A stretch of DNA of 64,000 bases. Origin: Pelolinea sp. (lineage in GTDB: Bacteria > Chloroflexota > Anaerolineae > Anaerolineales > Anaerolineaceae). The translations under genes and the position numbers were made by a program. The notes under the pieces are model-generated. The model made no database searches and was not told the DNA's origin. It saw nothing but the letters and a program-made list of their open reading frames with translations. The DNA is taken from contig JAAZOD010000015.1 in assembly GCA_012797975.1 (NCBI GenBank), forward strand, positions 29,438 to 93,437. The letters are read 5' to 3'. Shown here one piece after another: positions 52,291 through 61,802 of this stretch. The number at the start of each line of letters is the position of its first letter. Position 1 is the stretch's first letter.

Positions 52291-53934
52291 ATGAAAAATA
52301 AATCATTAAAGATCATCCCCATCGGGGGGCTTGGAGAAGTGGGACGCAACATGATGGTCTACGAATATGACGATGACATCATCATTGTAGATTGCGGTTT
52401 GATGTTCCCCAACAATGATATGCTGGGTGTTGACTACATCATCCCCGATTTTCAATACCTGCGCAATAATCGCCAAAAGATCCGCGGGCTGATCTTCACG
52501 CATGGGCATGAAGATCATATCGGCGCGGTAAATTATTTCTTGGAAGAGTTCAACAATGTGCCCGTTTACGCCACCCCCCTAACCATGGGCCTGATAAAAG
52601 TCAAATTGGGAAAGGCTTCACTGACCCAAAACGTTGCCCTGCACACCATTCAGGCGGGCAGCCAGGTAAAGGTCGGCAAATTTAAAATTGACTTCTTCCA
52701 CGTTTGTCACTCCATTCCCGACTCGGTCGGATTGGGCATCGAAACCCCGGAAGGGTTGATCGTGCAATCGGGAGATTACAAATTTGATCATACTCCGGTG
52801 GATAACTGGCCAACCGATTACGCAAAGCTGGTTGAATTTTCCAAACGGGGAGTGCTGGCGTTGATCGCAGATTCCACCAATTCAACCCGCCCCGGCTGGA
52901 CCCCCTCAGAACAGGTGGTAAGCGAAGCATTGGATAAAGTATTTCCACAAGCCAAAGGCCGCATCATCGTTGCCAGTTTTGCCTCGCTGGTATCCCGCAT
53001 GCAACAGGTGGTGAACGCCGCCAAGAAATTCAACCGCAAGATCACCTTTGTTGGAACGAGCATGGTCGAAAATGCCAAGATTGCCCAGAAGTTGGGCTTC
53101 CTGTTCATCGATGAAGGACAGCAGATCAGCATTGAAGAGGCGTTGACCTTGCCCGATGAACAGGTAGCCATCATGTGCACCGGTTCACAGGGTGAACCTA
53201 CTTCCATCCTTGGGCGCCTTTCCCGCGGCACACAACGTCAATTTGATATCAAATCCGGCGATACGGTTGTGCTATCATCCAAAACCATCCCCGGCAATGA
53301 AGAAGCCGTTTTTTCAACCATCAACGATCTCTTTCGCCGCGGCGCCAATGTGATCTATGAACAGATCGCACCCGTGCACGTATCGGGGCATGGCAGCCAA
53401 GAAGATATCAAACTGCTGCTGCATCTGACCAAACCCAAATATTTCATTCCCGCCTATGGCGAACTGCGCCAGTTAAAACAGAGCGCCATCCTTGCCATGC
53501 AAACCGGCATTCCCGAAAGACATATTGCGGTCGTGGAAGATGGGCAGGTAATCACGGTTAAGAACAACAAACTGCGCCTGGGTGACCAGGAACCGATCTC
53601 CATGGTATTCGTGGATGGGTCGGGGGTCGGGGATATCGGTCCTGATGAAATGCGCGATCGGGAAATGCTTTCCAAAGATGGGGTCATCCTGGTGCATGTC
53701 ATCCTGAACAAAAAGGACGGGGCTCTCATCACAGATCCCGAGATCATCAGCCGCGGTTTCACCTCTTCTCGGGAAGCGGATGAGCTCTTCCCACAGGCGC
53801 GCAAAACCATTCTGGACACCATCAAACGCAGCCCCTCCAACATGGAAAAAGAGATCACGAAAATCTTGAGCGGTTTCATTTACCGCGAAACCCAGCGGCG
53901 TCCTACCATCCTGGTAACGATCAGCAAGATCTAA
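52291..53934 (+). CDS. rnj: ribonuclease J
   Basis: The 547-residue metallo-beta-lactamase/beta-CASP nuclease begins IIPIGGLGEVGRNMMV and has the metal motif THGHEDHIGAV, then MCTGSQGEP (beta-CASP) and HVSGHGSQEDIK (motif C His), as in RNase J1/J2. It has 5'-to-3' exonuclease and endonuclease activity in RNA turnover and rRNA processing. It follows dnaA with its own promoter and leader hairpin, and it overlaps convergent pcm at the end by 4 bp. Confidence 0.94.
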   Translation: MKNKSLKIIPIGGLGEVGRNMMVYEYDDDIIIVDCGLMFPNNDMLGVDYIIPDFQYLRNNRQKIRGLIFTHGHEDHIGAVNYFLEEFNNVPVYATPLTMGLIKVKLGKASLTQNVALHTIQAGSQVKVGKFKIDFFHVCHSIPDSVGLGIETPEGLIVQSGDYKFDHTPVDNWPTDYAKLVEFSKRGVLALIADSTNSTRPGWTPSEQVVSEALDKVFPQAKGRIIVASFASLVSRMQQVVNAAKKFNRKITFVGTSMVENAKIAQKLGFLFIDEGQQISIEEALTLPDEQVAIMCTGSQGEPTSILGRLSRGTQRQFDIKSGDTVVLSSKTIPGNEEAVFSTINDLFRRGANVIYEQIAPVHVSGHGSQEDIKLLLHLTKPKYFIPAYGELRQLKQSAILAMQTGIPERHIAVVEDGQVITVKNNKLRLGDQEPISMVFVDGSGVGDIGPDEMRDREMLSKDGVILVHVILNKKDGALITDPEIISRGFTSSREADELFPQARKTILDTIKRSPSNMEKEITKILSGFIYRETQRRPTILVTISKI

Positions 53935-54623
53935 TCCTCCTCATCATTCCGGTGGTACCCTGCACTCCAACCCCACTTTCCCAGCAAGGGAACAAAGACC
54001 ACCGGGATGATCGATATCATTTCAAAGTCAGTCCCTGTTTTGACCCATAATTGCAGGTCCTGGTGCCAGGAACCCCCAACCGGAATGATCAATCTGCCTC
54101 CTGGCTTCAATTGATCCCGATAGGGCATTGGAACCTCGGGTGCCCCTGCTGCCACCAGGATAGCATCATAGGGTGCTGCGGCGGGGTATCCTTGTGTGCC
54201 ATCCGCAATGTGCACCCTTATATTTTTATAGCCAAGGTCACGCAAAACCGCACGGGCCCTTTCTCCCAACTCCGGGATGCGCTCAACCGTATCCACCTTT
54301 CTGCATAAACGGGAAAGGATGGCAGCCTGGTATCCCGACCCGGTTCCTATCTCGAGAACATGGTCTTGCGTTTTAATACCGGCTTTCTCCGTCATCAAAG
54401 CCACGATAAAGGGCTGCGAAATGGTCTGCCCATGCCCGATAGGCAGCGGATAATCCGCATACGCCTCACCCTGGTTCAGCACGGGAACAAAAAGATGGCG
54501 CGGGACAGTGCGAAACGCTTCCAGAACTGGCGGGGTGGTAATGCCGCGCTGAACGATCTGGTTTTCAACCATGCGCATACGAGCCATCGTAAAACCGGCT
54601 TCGCGAGAATCCTGCTCACCCAT
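53931..54623 (-). CDS. pcm: protein-L-isoaspartate O-methyltransferase
   Basis: The 230-residue protein has MVENQIVQRGI and VPRHLFVP near the start, the AdoMet motif VLEIGTGSGYQAAIL and the segment YDAILVAAGAPEVP. It methylates isoaspartyl residues in aged proteins for repair. The start may be the internal MARMRMVENQ (about residue 13). It is the last gene of a minus-strand group with mutY, a small unknown gene and an MBL-fold gene. Confidence 0.9.
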   Translation of the reverse strand: MGEQDSREAGFTMARMRMVENQIVQRGITTPPVLEAFRTVPRHLFVPVLNQGEAYADYPLPIGHGQTISQPFIVALMTEKAGIKTQDHVLEIGTGSGYQAAILSRLCRKVDTVERIPELGERARAVLRDLGYKNIRVHIADGTQGYPAAAPYDAILVAAGAPEVPMPYRDQLKPGGRLIIPVGGSWHQDLQLWVKTGTDFEMISIIPVVFVPLLGKWGWSAGYHRNDEED

Positions 54624-54653
54624 ATATTCTTATTATAGAGTTTTCTGTTTTGT

Positions 54654-55724
54654 TTAAAACGAAATCTGCGGACAAAGGTCGCGAGAGATCAACCGATCAA
54701 CCTTCCCCATGGCATAGCGTTCCATATCCGCACAGAGCGCCCAGACTAATTCCTGCGCTTCCATCGGTCGTGGAATCGGTCCGTTCAAGGTGCAGTGATA
54801 TGCCCGCACCTCCACTTTAAAATGGGTATAGGCATGCCGGTAAGTACCGATGCAATCGCCGATGGAAACAGCAGTATCCAATTCTTCCTTGATCTCCCGT
54901 GATAAGGCAGTTGAGTCATCCTCCCCTTTTTCGACCTTGCCGCCCGGAAATTCCCACAAGCCGGGCAGCATGCCCCCCTTTGGTCGTTTTGCCAGCAGGT
55001 AATGGCCTTTCTCATCCGAAATGGCAGCAGCGACAACATGGACCAAAGGAATGGCTTTCGTCCTTTCCATCACAGGGCGCAGGTGCTGGGTATGCCGTTC
55101 AAACGCTTTACAAAAACCTTTTATGGGGCAAATGGCGCATTTCGGCTCTTTCGACAGACAGAGCATCGATCCGAGATCCATGATCGCCTGGTTAAAATCG
55201 CCTGCGTTCTTTTCATTGATTTGGCTGGTTGCAAACTGCTCCATTGTCTTTTTAGCCTGGGTCGTGGTGACAGGCAGATCCAGATCAAGCAAGCGCGAAA
55301 AGACACGCTTTCCATTGGCTTCCAGCGTCGCCACCGGTGCCTGAAAGCAAATCGACGCGATAGCACGAGCAGTATATTCGCCAATGCCCGGTATTCTTCT
55401 CAACTCTTCTACCGTGCGGGGGAACAATCCCCGATGATCATCCCGTATCACTTTTGCGGCATTCTGCATATACCGTGCGCGGGAATAATATCCCAACCCT
55501 TCCCACAATAAAAGCACATCCTCTTCAGAAGCTTCCGCCAGGTCAGACACGGTGGGAAATCTTTGCATCCATTTTTGATAATAGGGGATCACCGTATCAA
55601 CACGGGTTTGTTGAAGCATGATCTCAGAAACCCAAACCCGGTACGCATCTTTCTCCGCGCGCCAGGGCAGAGACCGTTTATTCTTTCGATACCATTCCAA
55701 CAATTGGTGAGGGAGCGTTTGCAT
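54654..55724 (-). CDS. mutY: A/G-specific adenine glycosylase MutY with variant active-site residue
   Basis: The 356-residue protein has the helix-hairpin-helix IPGIGEYTARAIAS, the catalytic Glu34 in SEIMLQQTRVDT, the [4Fe-4S] ligands CLSKEPKCAICPIKGFC and a C-terminal NUDIX-like domain with GGKVEKGEDD...REIKEEL. The position of the second catalytic residue, Asp in LDGNV of E. coli MutY, reads LEANG with Glu135. It removes adenine from A:8-oxoG pairs in repair. The variant subgroup may retain activity. Confidence 0.88.
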   Translation of the reverse strand: MQTLPHQLLEWYRKNKRSLPWRAEKDAYRVWVSEIMLQQTRVDTVIPYYQKWMQRFPTVSDLAEASEEDVLLLWEGLGYYSRARYMQNAAKVIRDDHRGLFPRTVEELRRIPGIGEYTARAIASICFQAPVATLEANGKRVFSRLLDLDLPVTTTQAKKTMEQFATSQINEKNAGDFNQAIMDLGSMLCLSKEPKCAICPIKGFCKAFERHTQHLRPVMERTKAIPLVHVVAAAISDEKGHYLLAKRPKGGMLPGLWEFPGGKVEKGEDDSTALSREIKEELDTAVSIGDCIGTYRHAYTHFKVEVRAYHCTLNGPIPRPMEAQELVWALCADMERYAMGKVDRLISRDLCPQISF

Positions 55725-55745
55725 GCTTGAAAAATATCTGCAGGA

Positions 55746-56057
55746 TCAGAACTGAAAGCCGCCATTTGCGATGGTAAGCTTCTGCTTATAGTTGATCACA
55801 TAGTCTTTCAGTTTGCCAACCAGGGTGAACCAATCCGCCCCATCCAGAATGGTTCGAATTTCATCAACAGAGGCCATGACCGCCCCGATCAATATTTGCG
55901 GCCGATTTCCATAAACGGTCACCCAGGCATCAGTTAACTGAAAACCTAATTTTTGCATGCCCGGCAAGAATTCTCGAACCAGAAATTCAAAATACTTCTG
56001 TTCGTTTTGGGGCGTTACATCCCATGTAAGGATGATCTTTCCTGGTTCGCTTTCCAT
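55746..56057 (-). CDS. hypothetical protein, 103 aa
   Basis: I do not recognise this protein. It begins ESEPGKIILTWDVTPQNEQKYFEFLVREFLPGMQKLG (quoted in part) and looks like a small alpha/beta ferredoxin-fold (dimeric alpha-beta barrel-like) protein without Cys or membrane segments. It is coupled to the MBL-fold gene by a TAATG overlap at 56055-56059 and followed by mutY, so it is probably in the same operon. Confidence 0.55.
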   Translation of the reverse strand: MESEPGKIILTWDVTPQNEQKYFEFLVREFLPGMQKLGFQLTDAWVTVYGNRPQILIGAVMASVDEIRTILDGADWFTLVGKLKDYVINYKQKLTIANGGFQF

Positions 56058-56731
56058 TATGATTTCATCGAATAATCCAGGATGACAACCTGGGTATCTT
56101 CAGGCAGATCGGTAACGCTGCTGGCTTTATAGCTGTCCTGAGTTTCCACTTCCGAAAGGCCCATTTCTTTCAAGAATTTAGATATTGAATCAATCTTCAC
56201 TTTCGAATCCGCTGTGGCGTAGTGCATGGGGATCACAACATTGGGTTCCAACAAGCTGATCACTTCTGCAGCTTTGCTCGCATTGAGACTATTGCCATCG
56301 CCCACAGGCACGAGAGCGATATTGACCGGTCCCAACGATTCCACCTCGGCCTGCGTGGGCACCTGCGCCATATCACCCAAATGAGCAATGGTGATTCCGC
56401 CATAATCGATCAGATACAGGGTGTTGTCAATACTGGCTTCAGAACCGCCATTTCCGTTGCTGTTCTTCTTGATCTGGCGGGTTGTGCTAAGCCCGGTGAT
56501 AAACACTCCGCCAATCTCATATTCTCCCGGCCCGGTGATCAGGTATGGGTTTCCTTTCACGCATTTGGTGCAATTATGCCCCGGGGAATCATGGCTTACC
56601 GTTGTAATTTCCGCCTTCAGGCGAAGCTGGGAATATCCGATCACTTCATAATCATACGGATCACATACAACGGATGCCTTTCCTCGTTCTGTGATGCGAA
56701 AACAAGAATGTCCATACCAAACAATTTCCAT
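56057..56731 (-). CDS. MBL-fold metallohydrolase-like protein with altered metal motif
   Basis: The 224-residue protein has the UlaG-like fold: IVWYGHSCFRI, SHDSPGHN in place of HxHxDH, GPGEYEIGGVFITG and later HLGDMAQVP and MHYAT. The second His and the Asp of the metal motif are Ser and Gly, so metal binding is probably altered. It seems to belong to a Chloroflexota subfamily with this change. The function is unknown. It is the first gene of the minus-strand group. Confidence 0.75.
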   Translation of the reverse strand: MEIVWYGHSCFRITERGKASVVCDPYDYEVIGYSQLRLKAEITTVSHDSPGHNCTKCVKGNPYLITGPGEYEIGGVFITGLSTTRQIKKNSNGNGGSEASIDNTLYLIDYGGITIAHLGDMAQVPTQAEVESLGPVNIALVPVGDGNSLNASKAAEVISLLEPNVVIPMHYATADSKVKIDSISKFLKEMGLSEVETQDSYKASSVTDLPEDTQVVILDYSMKS

Positions 56732-56802
56732 AACACCTCCGAAGTCAGTTTTGATTATACTTTAGTTATCCTTTTATCTTTATGGCGAATACGAGGTTTT
56801 AT

Positions 56803-57180
56803 ATGGCAGAGGCGCTCAAGACCAAAAAAACACGCACCAGCCGCTCATTTCAAGCGCAGCAACCACTGTTACCCATTGTGAAAGCATGGGCAAAAGAGGC
56901 AGGTTTCACAATCAGGGTCGATGGAAAACAGATATACTGCGAAAAGGGTATGGGCTTGATGACCGCCCCGATCGTCGTGACACTGGAAGAAACAGCCGGC
57001 GAAGTCAAATTTGAAGTCTATCTCAAGGTCGATATGCTTTCTTTGTTATCCTCCTTATTCATGGCCCCCGAAGAAATGCAGCTTGAATCAGGGGATGGCC
57101 CGTTATACCTGGAAAGAAAATTCGGGCGCGACAAGGTCAACCCCTTGCTAGTAAAGCTCGGCCAACCCGTCATCGAATAG
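56803..57180 (+). CDS. hypothetical protein, 125 aa
   Basis: Not recognised. The start at 56803 follows GAGG at 56792; an ATG at 56782 is an alternative. The body has an amphipathic alternating pattern (ITVTLEETAGEVKFEVYLKVD-like). It ends 3 bp before the multi-GAF phosphatase stop and is convergent with it. It is divergent from the MBL-fold gene. Confidence 0.5.
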   Translation: MAEALKTKKTRTSRSFQAQQPLLPIVKAWAKEAGFTIRVDGKQIYCEKGMGLMTAPIVVTLEETAGEVKFEVYLKVDMLSLLSSLFMAPEEMQLESGDGPLYLERKFGRDKVNPLLVKLGQPVIE

Positions 57181-57183
57181 GAA

Positions 57184-60100
57184 TCATCTCCTGCGATGCA
57201 ACGCGATGACCGTCAGATCATCGGTAGGCGGAAATCCTTTTTGGAAAATGAGAATGTTCTTGTCCAGAGCATCCAACAGATGATTGACATCCGCGATATT
57301 GCTTTCCAGCATAAATTTTTCAAAGCGGTTCATCCCATACAGTTTTCCATCCGGTGATTGCGCCTCGGTTACGCCGTCGGTATAGAGCACCAGTGTTTCC
57401 TTGCTGGAAATTGTCAGCGTTCGATTGACGACCTGCAGATCATCGGTCACACCCAACGGCATGCCGCCTTTTTCCAACAGGGTGACCTGGTCCGTCTTTT
57501 TATTGATCAGGATCGGCTGGTTATGCCCCGCATTGGTATACTCAAAAATTCCCGTTTCCGGGTCCAGGATCCCATAAAAGGTGGTGATGAAAAGGCCCTG
57601 AGGTGAACTCTCGACCAGTAGATGGTTGACCCTTGAAAGCACCTCGGCCGGGCTCCATTCCTCTTTCGCATTGGCATGGATCAAGGTGCGAGTGACCGTC
57701 ATATACAGTGCGGCCGGTATGCCTTTATCCGACACATCGGCGATCACAAATCCCAACCTGCCATCAGGAAATTTAATGAAATCGTAGAAATCACCGCCAA
57801 CCTGGCGGGCCGGCCGCCAGCGCACGCCGATCTCCCAACCTTTCATCTGTGGAATGACATCGGGCAAGAATGCTTTTTGGATATCGCGCGCCAACTGGAA
57901 CTCTTTTTGCAGCCTTTCGCGGCCGACCATTTCCTCTTTCAGGTGCTCATTCTGGAATGCCAACGCCAACTGTTGGGCAACGCCGTTCAGAATGTCCACG
58001 CGTTTTTCCCGATATTCAAATTGATCGCGCGAATCGGTGACCAACATGATCCCATAAAACTCTTCGCGATCTTGCAAAGGATACAGGAACTGCACGTCCT
58101 GCTCCAGATCAAGCACCGCTTCGCGATCAGGGAGAACCGTGAACTTTTTATGCAAGAGCCATGACTTCGGATCCAGATTTTCCACCGTCAGATAAACTGG
58201 CGCTTTTTTATCCAGCAACGCTTTCAAAGGCGCGTAATCTGGCGGAGCAAGATACTCGGCGAAATCTTCTGCCTCTTTTTCCCATTTCCCGAAGAAAGAA
58301 TTGGAGATCTTAAAAATATTCCGGCTTTTATCCCAGACCAGGAACATCACACAATCAACACCCACCAGCAGCGGCAGTATATTGATAATGTTTTCCAGCG
58401 TCTCATGAATATCGGCGGAACTCACAACCGCTTCAGCCACCTGCAGCAAAACTGCAGTGACGTATGCTTCGGTCTGTTCGGTACGTTTCAGGTTCAGATT
58501 ATCCAGGGCAATGGCCGTTTGACGTGCAACCGCCAGAAGCACCTCGCGCTGCTTTGCCCCTGATCCGCCCAGGAAATCATGATCCGCAACCCCTTCCTCG
58601 ATCTGAATAAAAAGGGCGCCCAACACTTTTTCCTGGGTTTTAATCGGAATGGCCAGCCATTCCACCGCTTCCTCCGAATGGATGGCAACCGATTGATAAT
58701 CGGGGGGCTGCTCGCCCAGCATCCTGGAAAAGGTGAGGATGCCATCGTATGTTTCAGGGTAGGCACGATAAAGCGCTTCATCTTTGTCATTGCTGCCAAC
58801 CGATGCCGCCAGTGTAAATTGCCCGGCATGGTTTCGCTGGTACATCAGTGTCTTTTTCACACCGACCACAAATTGGATCAGGTGTGCAACCGTTGAAAAA
58901 AGCTCCTCGCTGGTTTCCACATGGTCAGTGGCCTCACTGACAAACAGCAAGGTTGTAGCCATCAAAGCTTGTTCCTGTGACGCAGAAAACAGCCCTAAAT
59001 TTTGAATTGCAACCGAGGTATAGCCAGCAAAAGCCTTTAAGACTGCCCGGGCTTCTTCACCATAGCGGTTTGGATTCTCATATACGATCTCAATGGCACC
59101 CAACTTTTGATTGGCATTGATGATGGGGGCGACAATCGCAGAATAATTCCTTTTTAGGTGCAAGAGCCTTCCCAGCGGTTCCGTCTCATCATATCCATAG
59201 CGGATAAGCGGCTCACCCTGTTCGATCGCATACTTTACAAACTCAAGGTCCTCTTCCAAAACAGATCGGTTGAGCTCATCTTTATCCACACCGATGGAAT
59301 CCGCCACGCTCAATCTTGTATCACCGGAAAGATGCCAGATCACACCGGCAGTGCAAGGAAGGTTTTGGCTGGCTATTTGCAGAACAGAGCGGTAGATCTC
59401 CTCCAGCGAGTAATCCCGGGAGAATATATTGGCGATCTCATGGAAACTTTCGGCAACTTTACGGCGCCATCTTTCGGAGCGGTAAATGAACGCGTTCTGC
59501 AACGCGATCGCGATGCCATCCGACAGGGTTCGGAATAGATCCATATCCTTTTCCGAGAAAGCATCCGGCAGCGGACTTTGAATATCCAGCACGCCCAATA
59601 TTTCTCCGGAATAGAGAATGGGGATCGCCAGTTCGGAACGGGGATCATGGGGCGGGAGTTCGGTGGGCAGATAGAGATCATCATCCAACACCTCCCTGGA
59701 TAGATAAGGTTTCTTTTTGCGCGCCACATAGGCCACGATCCCTTTCTCGCTCTCCAGATCGAACCACAGCCCATTGCTTTTCAATGCAGCGGTGCCTTTT
59801 CCGGTGCCCGTCCTGAAAACCACCCGGTTCATCACCCGGTCAATGGTAAAGATGTGAACATACGGGAAGTCAAATTTTTGACTGATGATGGTTACGATTT
59901 CGTTCAAAAGTTTATCCAGGTCCAGTACCGAAGAAAGTGCACGCGTGATCTCCGACACCACCTGGACCCGTTCGCTCTGGGTCTGCACATTCTGCAACAA
60001 GCGGGCATTATGCACTGCTCCTGCGATCGAATCAGCCAGGATCTGGAGAACGAGCAGATCATTTTGATGGAATCCATTTTGAAAGTTGCTCTGCACATCC

Positions 60101-60945
60101 AGCACACCGATGACCTGTTTTTCAGCAAGCAGCGGAAAACAAACCTCAGCACGGGTATCGGGCAAACCGCTCACAGAATGGAATGATCTGTCAGAAAGCA
60201 CATCACTGCTGAGCACTTCTTTCTTTTTTAGTGCGCAGCTTCCAATCAACCCCTTCCCCAGGGGAATGCCATTGGCAAAAATCTCCTGAAAATCAGGATC
60301 GCGGGAGATATCTTTGCCGGAACTCGCTTGAAAGAGGAGTTTCTCCTTTTTTTCATCCAGCATGTAAATTGCGACGAAATAATAATGAAAAGTATCCGCC
60401 ACCAGGTCGGTGACATAACGGAATATTTTCCGGATGTCGTGCTGCTGGATAATCTTTGTGGAAACGGAACGCACCAGGTCAAGTTGTTTGTTCCGCCATT
60501 CCTTGATGCGCATCTGGTGAGCGTGAAACAAGCCGCTGGAAACCTGGCGGGAAAACGCATTCAATTTTGCTTTTTGACCGCCAACTTGGGAAGCCAAAAG
60601 ATCGTCGATCTCCACGGCGCCGATGGTGCGTTCATGGAAATACAATGGCAGAGCAATGGAAAGCAGATCTCCATTTTGTTTCTTGACAATTTGACGGCTG
60701 GCAAGCGCTTTTTTCATTAAAACGGAACATGCATCCGTTTTGAAAATGGTTGAACCAGTTTCATCAGGAAGTGGGAGAAAGGAATCATCCAGCCAGATGA
60801 AGACCTTTGTCTGGAGCCGGGTGGAAAGGTACTGTTTTATCAGTTTTAATTGATCTTGAAGATTTGCTTCATCCAGCAGTTTCCCGCTAAAGTCAAGGAT
60901 ATCTTGCCACTCCCAAGATTTCCCTGATTCGGGAATAACACTCAA
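57184..60945 (-). CDS. multi-GAF PP2C (SpoIIE/RsbU-type) phosphatase
   Basis: The 1253-residue protein has an N-terminal region of about 150 residues, then about five GAF domains (about residues 165-1000) and a C-terminal PP2C phosphatase (about 1020-1253) with RPARQVGGDFYDF, GFVIADVSDKGIPAALYM and LVLYTDGVTEAQSP (metal-binding Asp residues visible). It should dephosphorylate an anti-anti-sigma protein in response to several small ligands or redox signals. It overlaps the HATPase gene by 4 bp (ATGA), directly after the STAS and HATPase genes. Confidence 0.88.
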   Translation of the reverse strand: MSVIPESGKSWEWQDILDFSGKLLDEANLQDQLKLIKQYLSTRLQTKVFIWLDDSFLPLPDETGSTIFKTDACSVLMKKALASRQIVKKQNGDLLSIALPLYFHERTIGAVEIDDLLASQVGGQKAKLNAFSRQVSSGLFHAHQMRIKEWRNKQLDLVRSVSTKIIQQHDIRKIFRYVTDLVADTFHYYFVAIYMLDEKKEKLLFQASSGKDISRDPDFQEIFANGIPLGKGLIGSCALKKKEVLSSDVLSDRSFHSVSGLPDTRAEVCFPLLAEKQVIGVLDVQSNFQNGFHQNDLLVLQILADSIAGAVHNARLLQNVQTQSERVQVVSEITRALSSVLDLDKLLNEIVTIISQKFDFPYVHIFTIDRVMNRVVFRTGTGKGTAALKSNGLWFDLESEKGIVAYVARKKKPYLSREVLDDDLYLPTELPPHDPRSELAIPILYSGEILGVLDIQSPLPDAFSEKDMDLFRTLSDGIAIALQNAFIYRSERWRRKVAESFHEIANIFSRDYSLEEIYRSVLQIASQNLPCTAGVIWHLSGDTRLSVADSIGVDKDELNRSVLEEDLEFVKYAIEQGEPLIRYGYDETEPLGRLLHLKRNYSAIVAPIINANQKLGAIEIVYENPNRYGEEARAVLKAFAGYTSVAIQNLGLFSASQEQALMATTLLFVSEATDHVETSEELFSTVAHLIQFVVGVKKTLMYQRNHAGQFTLAASVGSNDKDEALYRAYPETYDGILTFSRMLGEQPPDYQSVAIHSEEAVEWLAIPIKTQEKVLGALFIQIEEGVADHDFLGGSGAKQREVLLAVARQTAIALDNLNLKRTEQTEAYVTAVLLQVAEAVVSSADIHETLENIINILPLLVGVDCVMFLVWDKSRNIFKISNSFFGKWEKEAEDFAEYLAPPDYAPLKALLDKKAPVYLTVENLDPKSWLLHKKFTVLPDREAVLDLEQDVQFLYPLQDREEFYGIMLVTDSRDQFEYREKRVDILNGVAQQLALAFQNEHLKEEMVGRERLQKEFQLARDIQKAFLPDVIPQMKGWEIGVRWRPARQVGGDFYDFIKFPDGRLGFVIADVSDKGIPAALYMTVTRTLIHANAKEEWSPAEVLSRVNHLLVESSPQGLFITTFYGILDPETGIFEYTNAGHNQPILINKKTDQVTLLEKGGMPLGVTDDLQVVNRTLTISSKETLVLYTDGVTEAQSPDGKLYGMNRFEKFMLESNIADVNHLLDALDKNILIFQKGFPPTDDLTVIALHRRR

Positions 60946-61361
60946 CAGCAGTTCTCCTTGTTTTTTTCCATGGTGAGGATGTTTCCACCATCACCGTTGA
61001 ATGTAAAGCTAACGGTATCCATCAGCTTTTGCATGAAAAACAATCCCAATCCGCGTGGCTTCCGCGAACATGGGTCGGATGATACATCCGGTGGAGTGAT
61101 CAGATCAGGATCGAAAGCTTTTCCATGATCGTGAAGAATAATGCGAATCCCTTTTTCCGTGATCTCATAAGCACACTCTATGACACCTTGATCTTCACCG
61201 CCATAGGCATGGTCTATGATGTTTGCAGCGGCTTCATCCACCGCCATTTGCACATCGTAAACCGCATCTTCATCCAAGCCGGCTGCACGTGCAGCTTTGG
61301 CATAAAAATCCCGTATTTTTTCCAGATTCCGGAAATTACCCGGGAATACTTCTAATGGCAT
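60942..61361 (-). CDS. RsbW-like anti-sigma/serine kinase HATPase
   Basis: The 139-residue protein is a GHKL-type HATPase of the anti-sigma family. Visible motifs are the N-box VDEAAANIIDHAY, then LHDHGKAFDPD and GLGLFFMQKLMD. It should phosphorylate the adjacent STAS protein and, when free, bind a sigma factor or another target. It is 9 bp downstream of the STAS gene. Confidence 0.88.
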   Translation of the reverse strand: MPLEVFPGNFRNLEKIRDFYAKAARAAGLDEDAVYDVQMAVDEAAANIIDHAYGGEDQGVIECAYEITEKGIRIILHDHGKAFDPDLITPPDVSSDPCSRKPRGLGLFFMQKLMDTVSFTFNGDGGNILTMEKNKENCC

Positions 61362-61370
61362 ACTGAACGA

Positions 61371-61706
61371 TTAGAAGCTCCCAACAGCTTCAGCAGAAGA
61401 ATCGAAAACCTTAAAATAGGGGATAAAGCCAGCCAGGTCAAACGCCTCATGAATTCTCTTCGGCACTCCGGCCAGATACACTTCACCACGGTTGAAACGT
61501 TTGCATTTCTTTTGGGCAGTGACCATCACCCATAAACCGGCGCTGGAGATGAACTCCACATTGCCCATATCAAAAACAATATGGAATTCTCCCCCTTCCG
61601 TGATCTCGTTGAAAATATCGGCCAAACGGGGCGCAGTTGAACTATCGATCCGTCCATTCACTTCCAGCAACGTACATCGTTTCAGGGGAGTTGTTTTTAT
61701 TTCCAT
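61371..61706 (-). CDS. STAS-domain anti-anti-sigma factor
   Basis: The 111-residue protein has the STAS fold (LEVNGRIDSSTAPRLADIF) with the phospho-acceptor region NVEFISSAGLWV, Ser54/Ser55, matching the DSSG-type site of SpoIIAA and RsbV. It is the first gene of the STAS-HATPase-PP2C unit, which together should form a phospho-switch. The sigma-factor or output target is not in the window. Confidence 0.88.
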   Translation of the reverse strand: MEIKTTPLKRCTLLEVNGRIDSSTAPRLADIFNEITEGGEFHIVFDMGNVEFISSAGLWVMVTAQKKCKRFNRGEVYLAGVPKRIHEAFDLAGFIPYFKVFDSSAEAVGSF

Positions 61707-61802
61707 CTATTCCTCCAGCATTCCATCACACAGTGATTATTAAAAAATTATATCATTCAGAATCTGAGTTATATTGTATAGTAGCACGGAAGGGTACACA
61801 AG

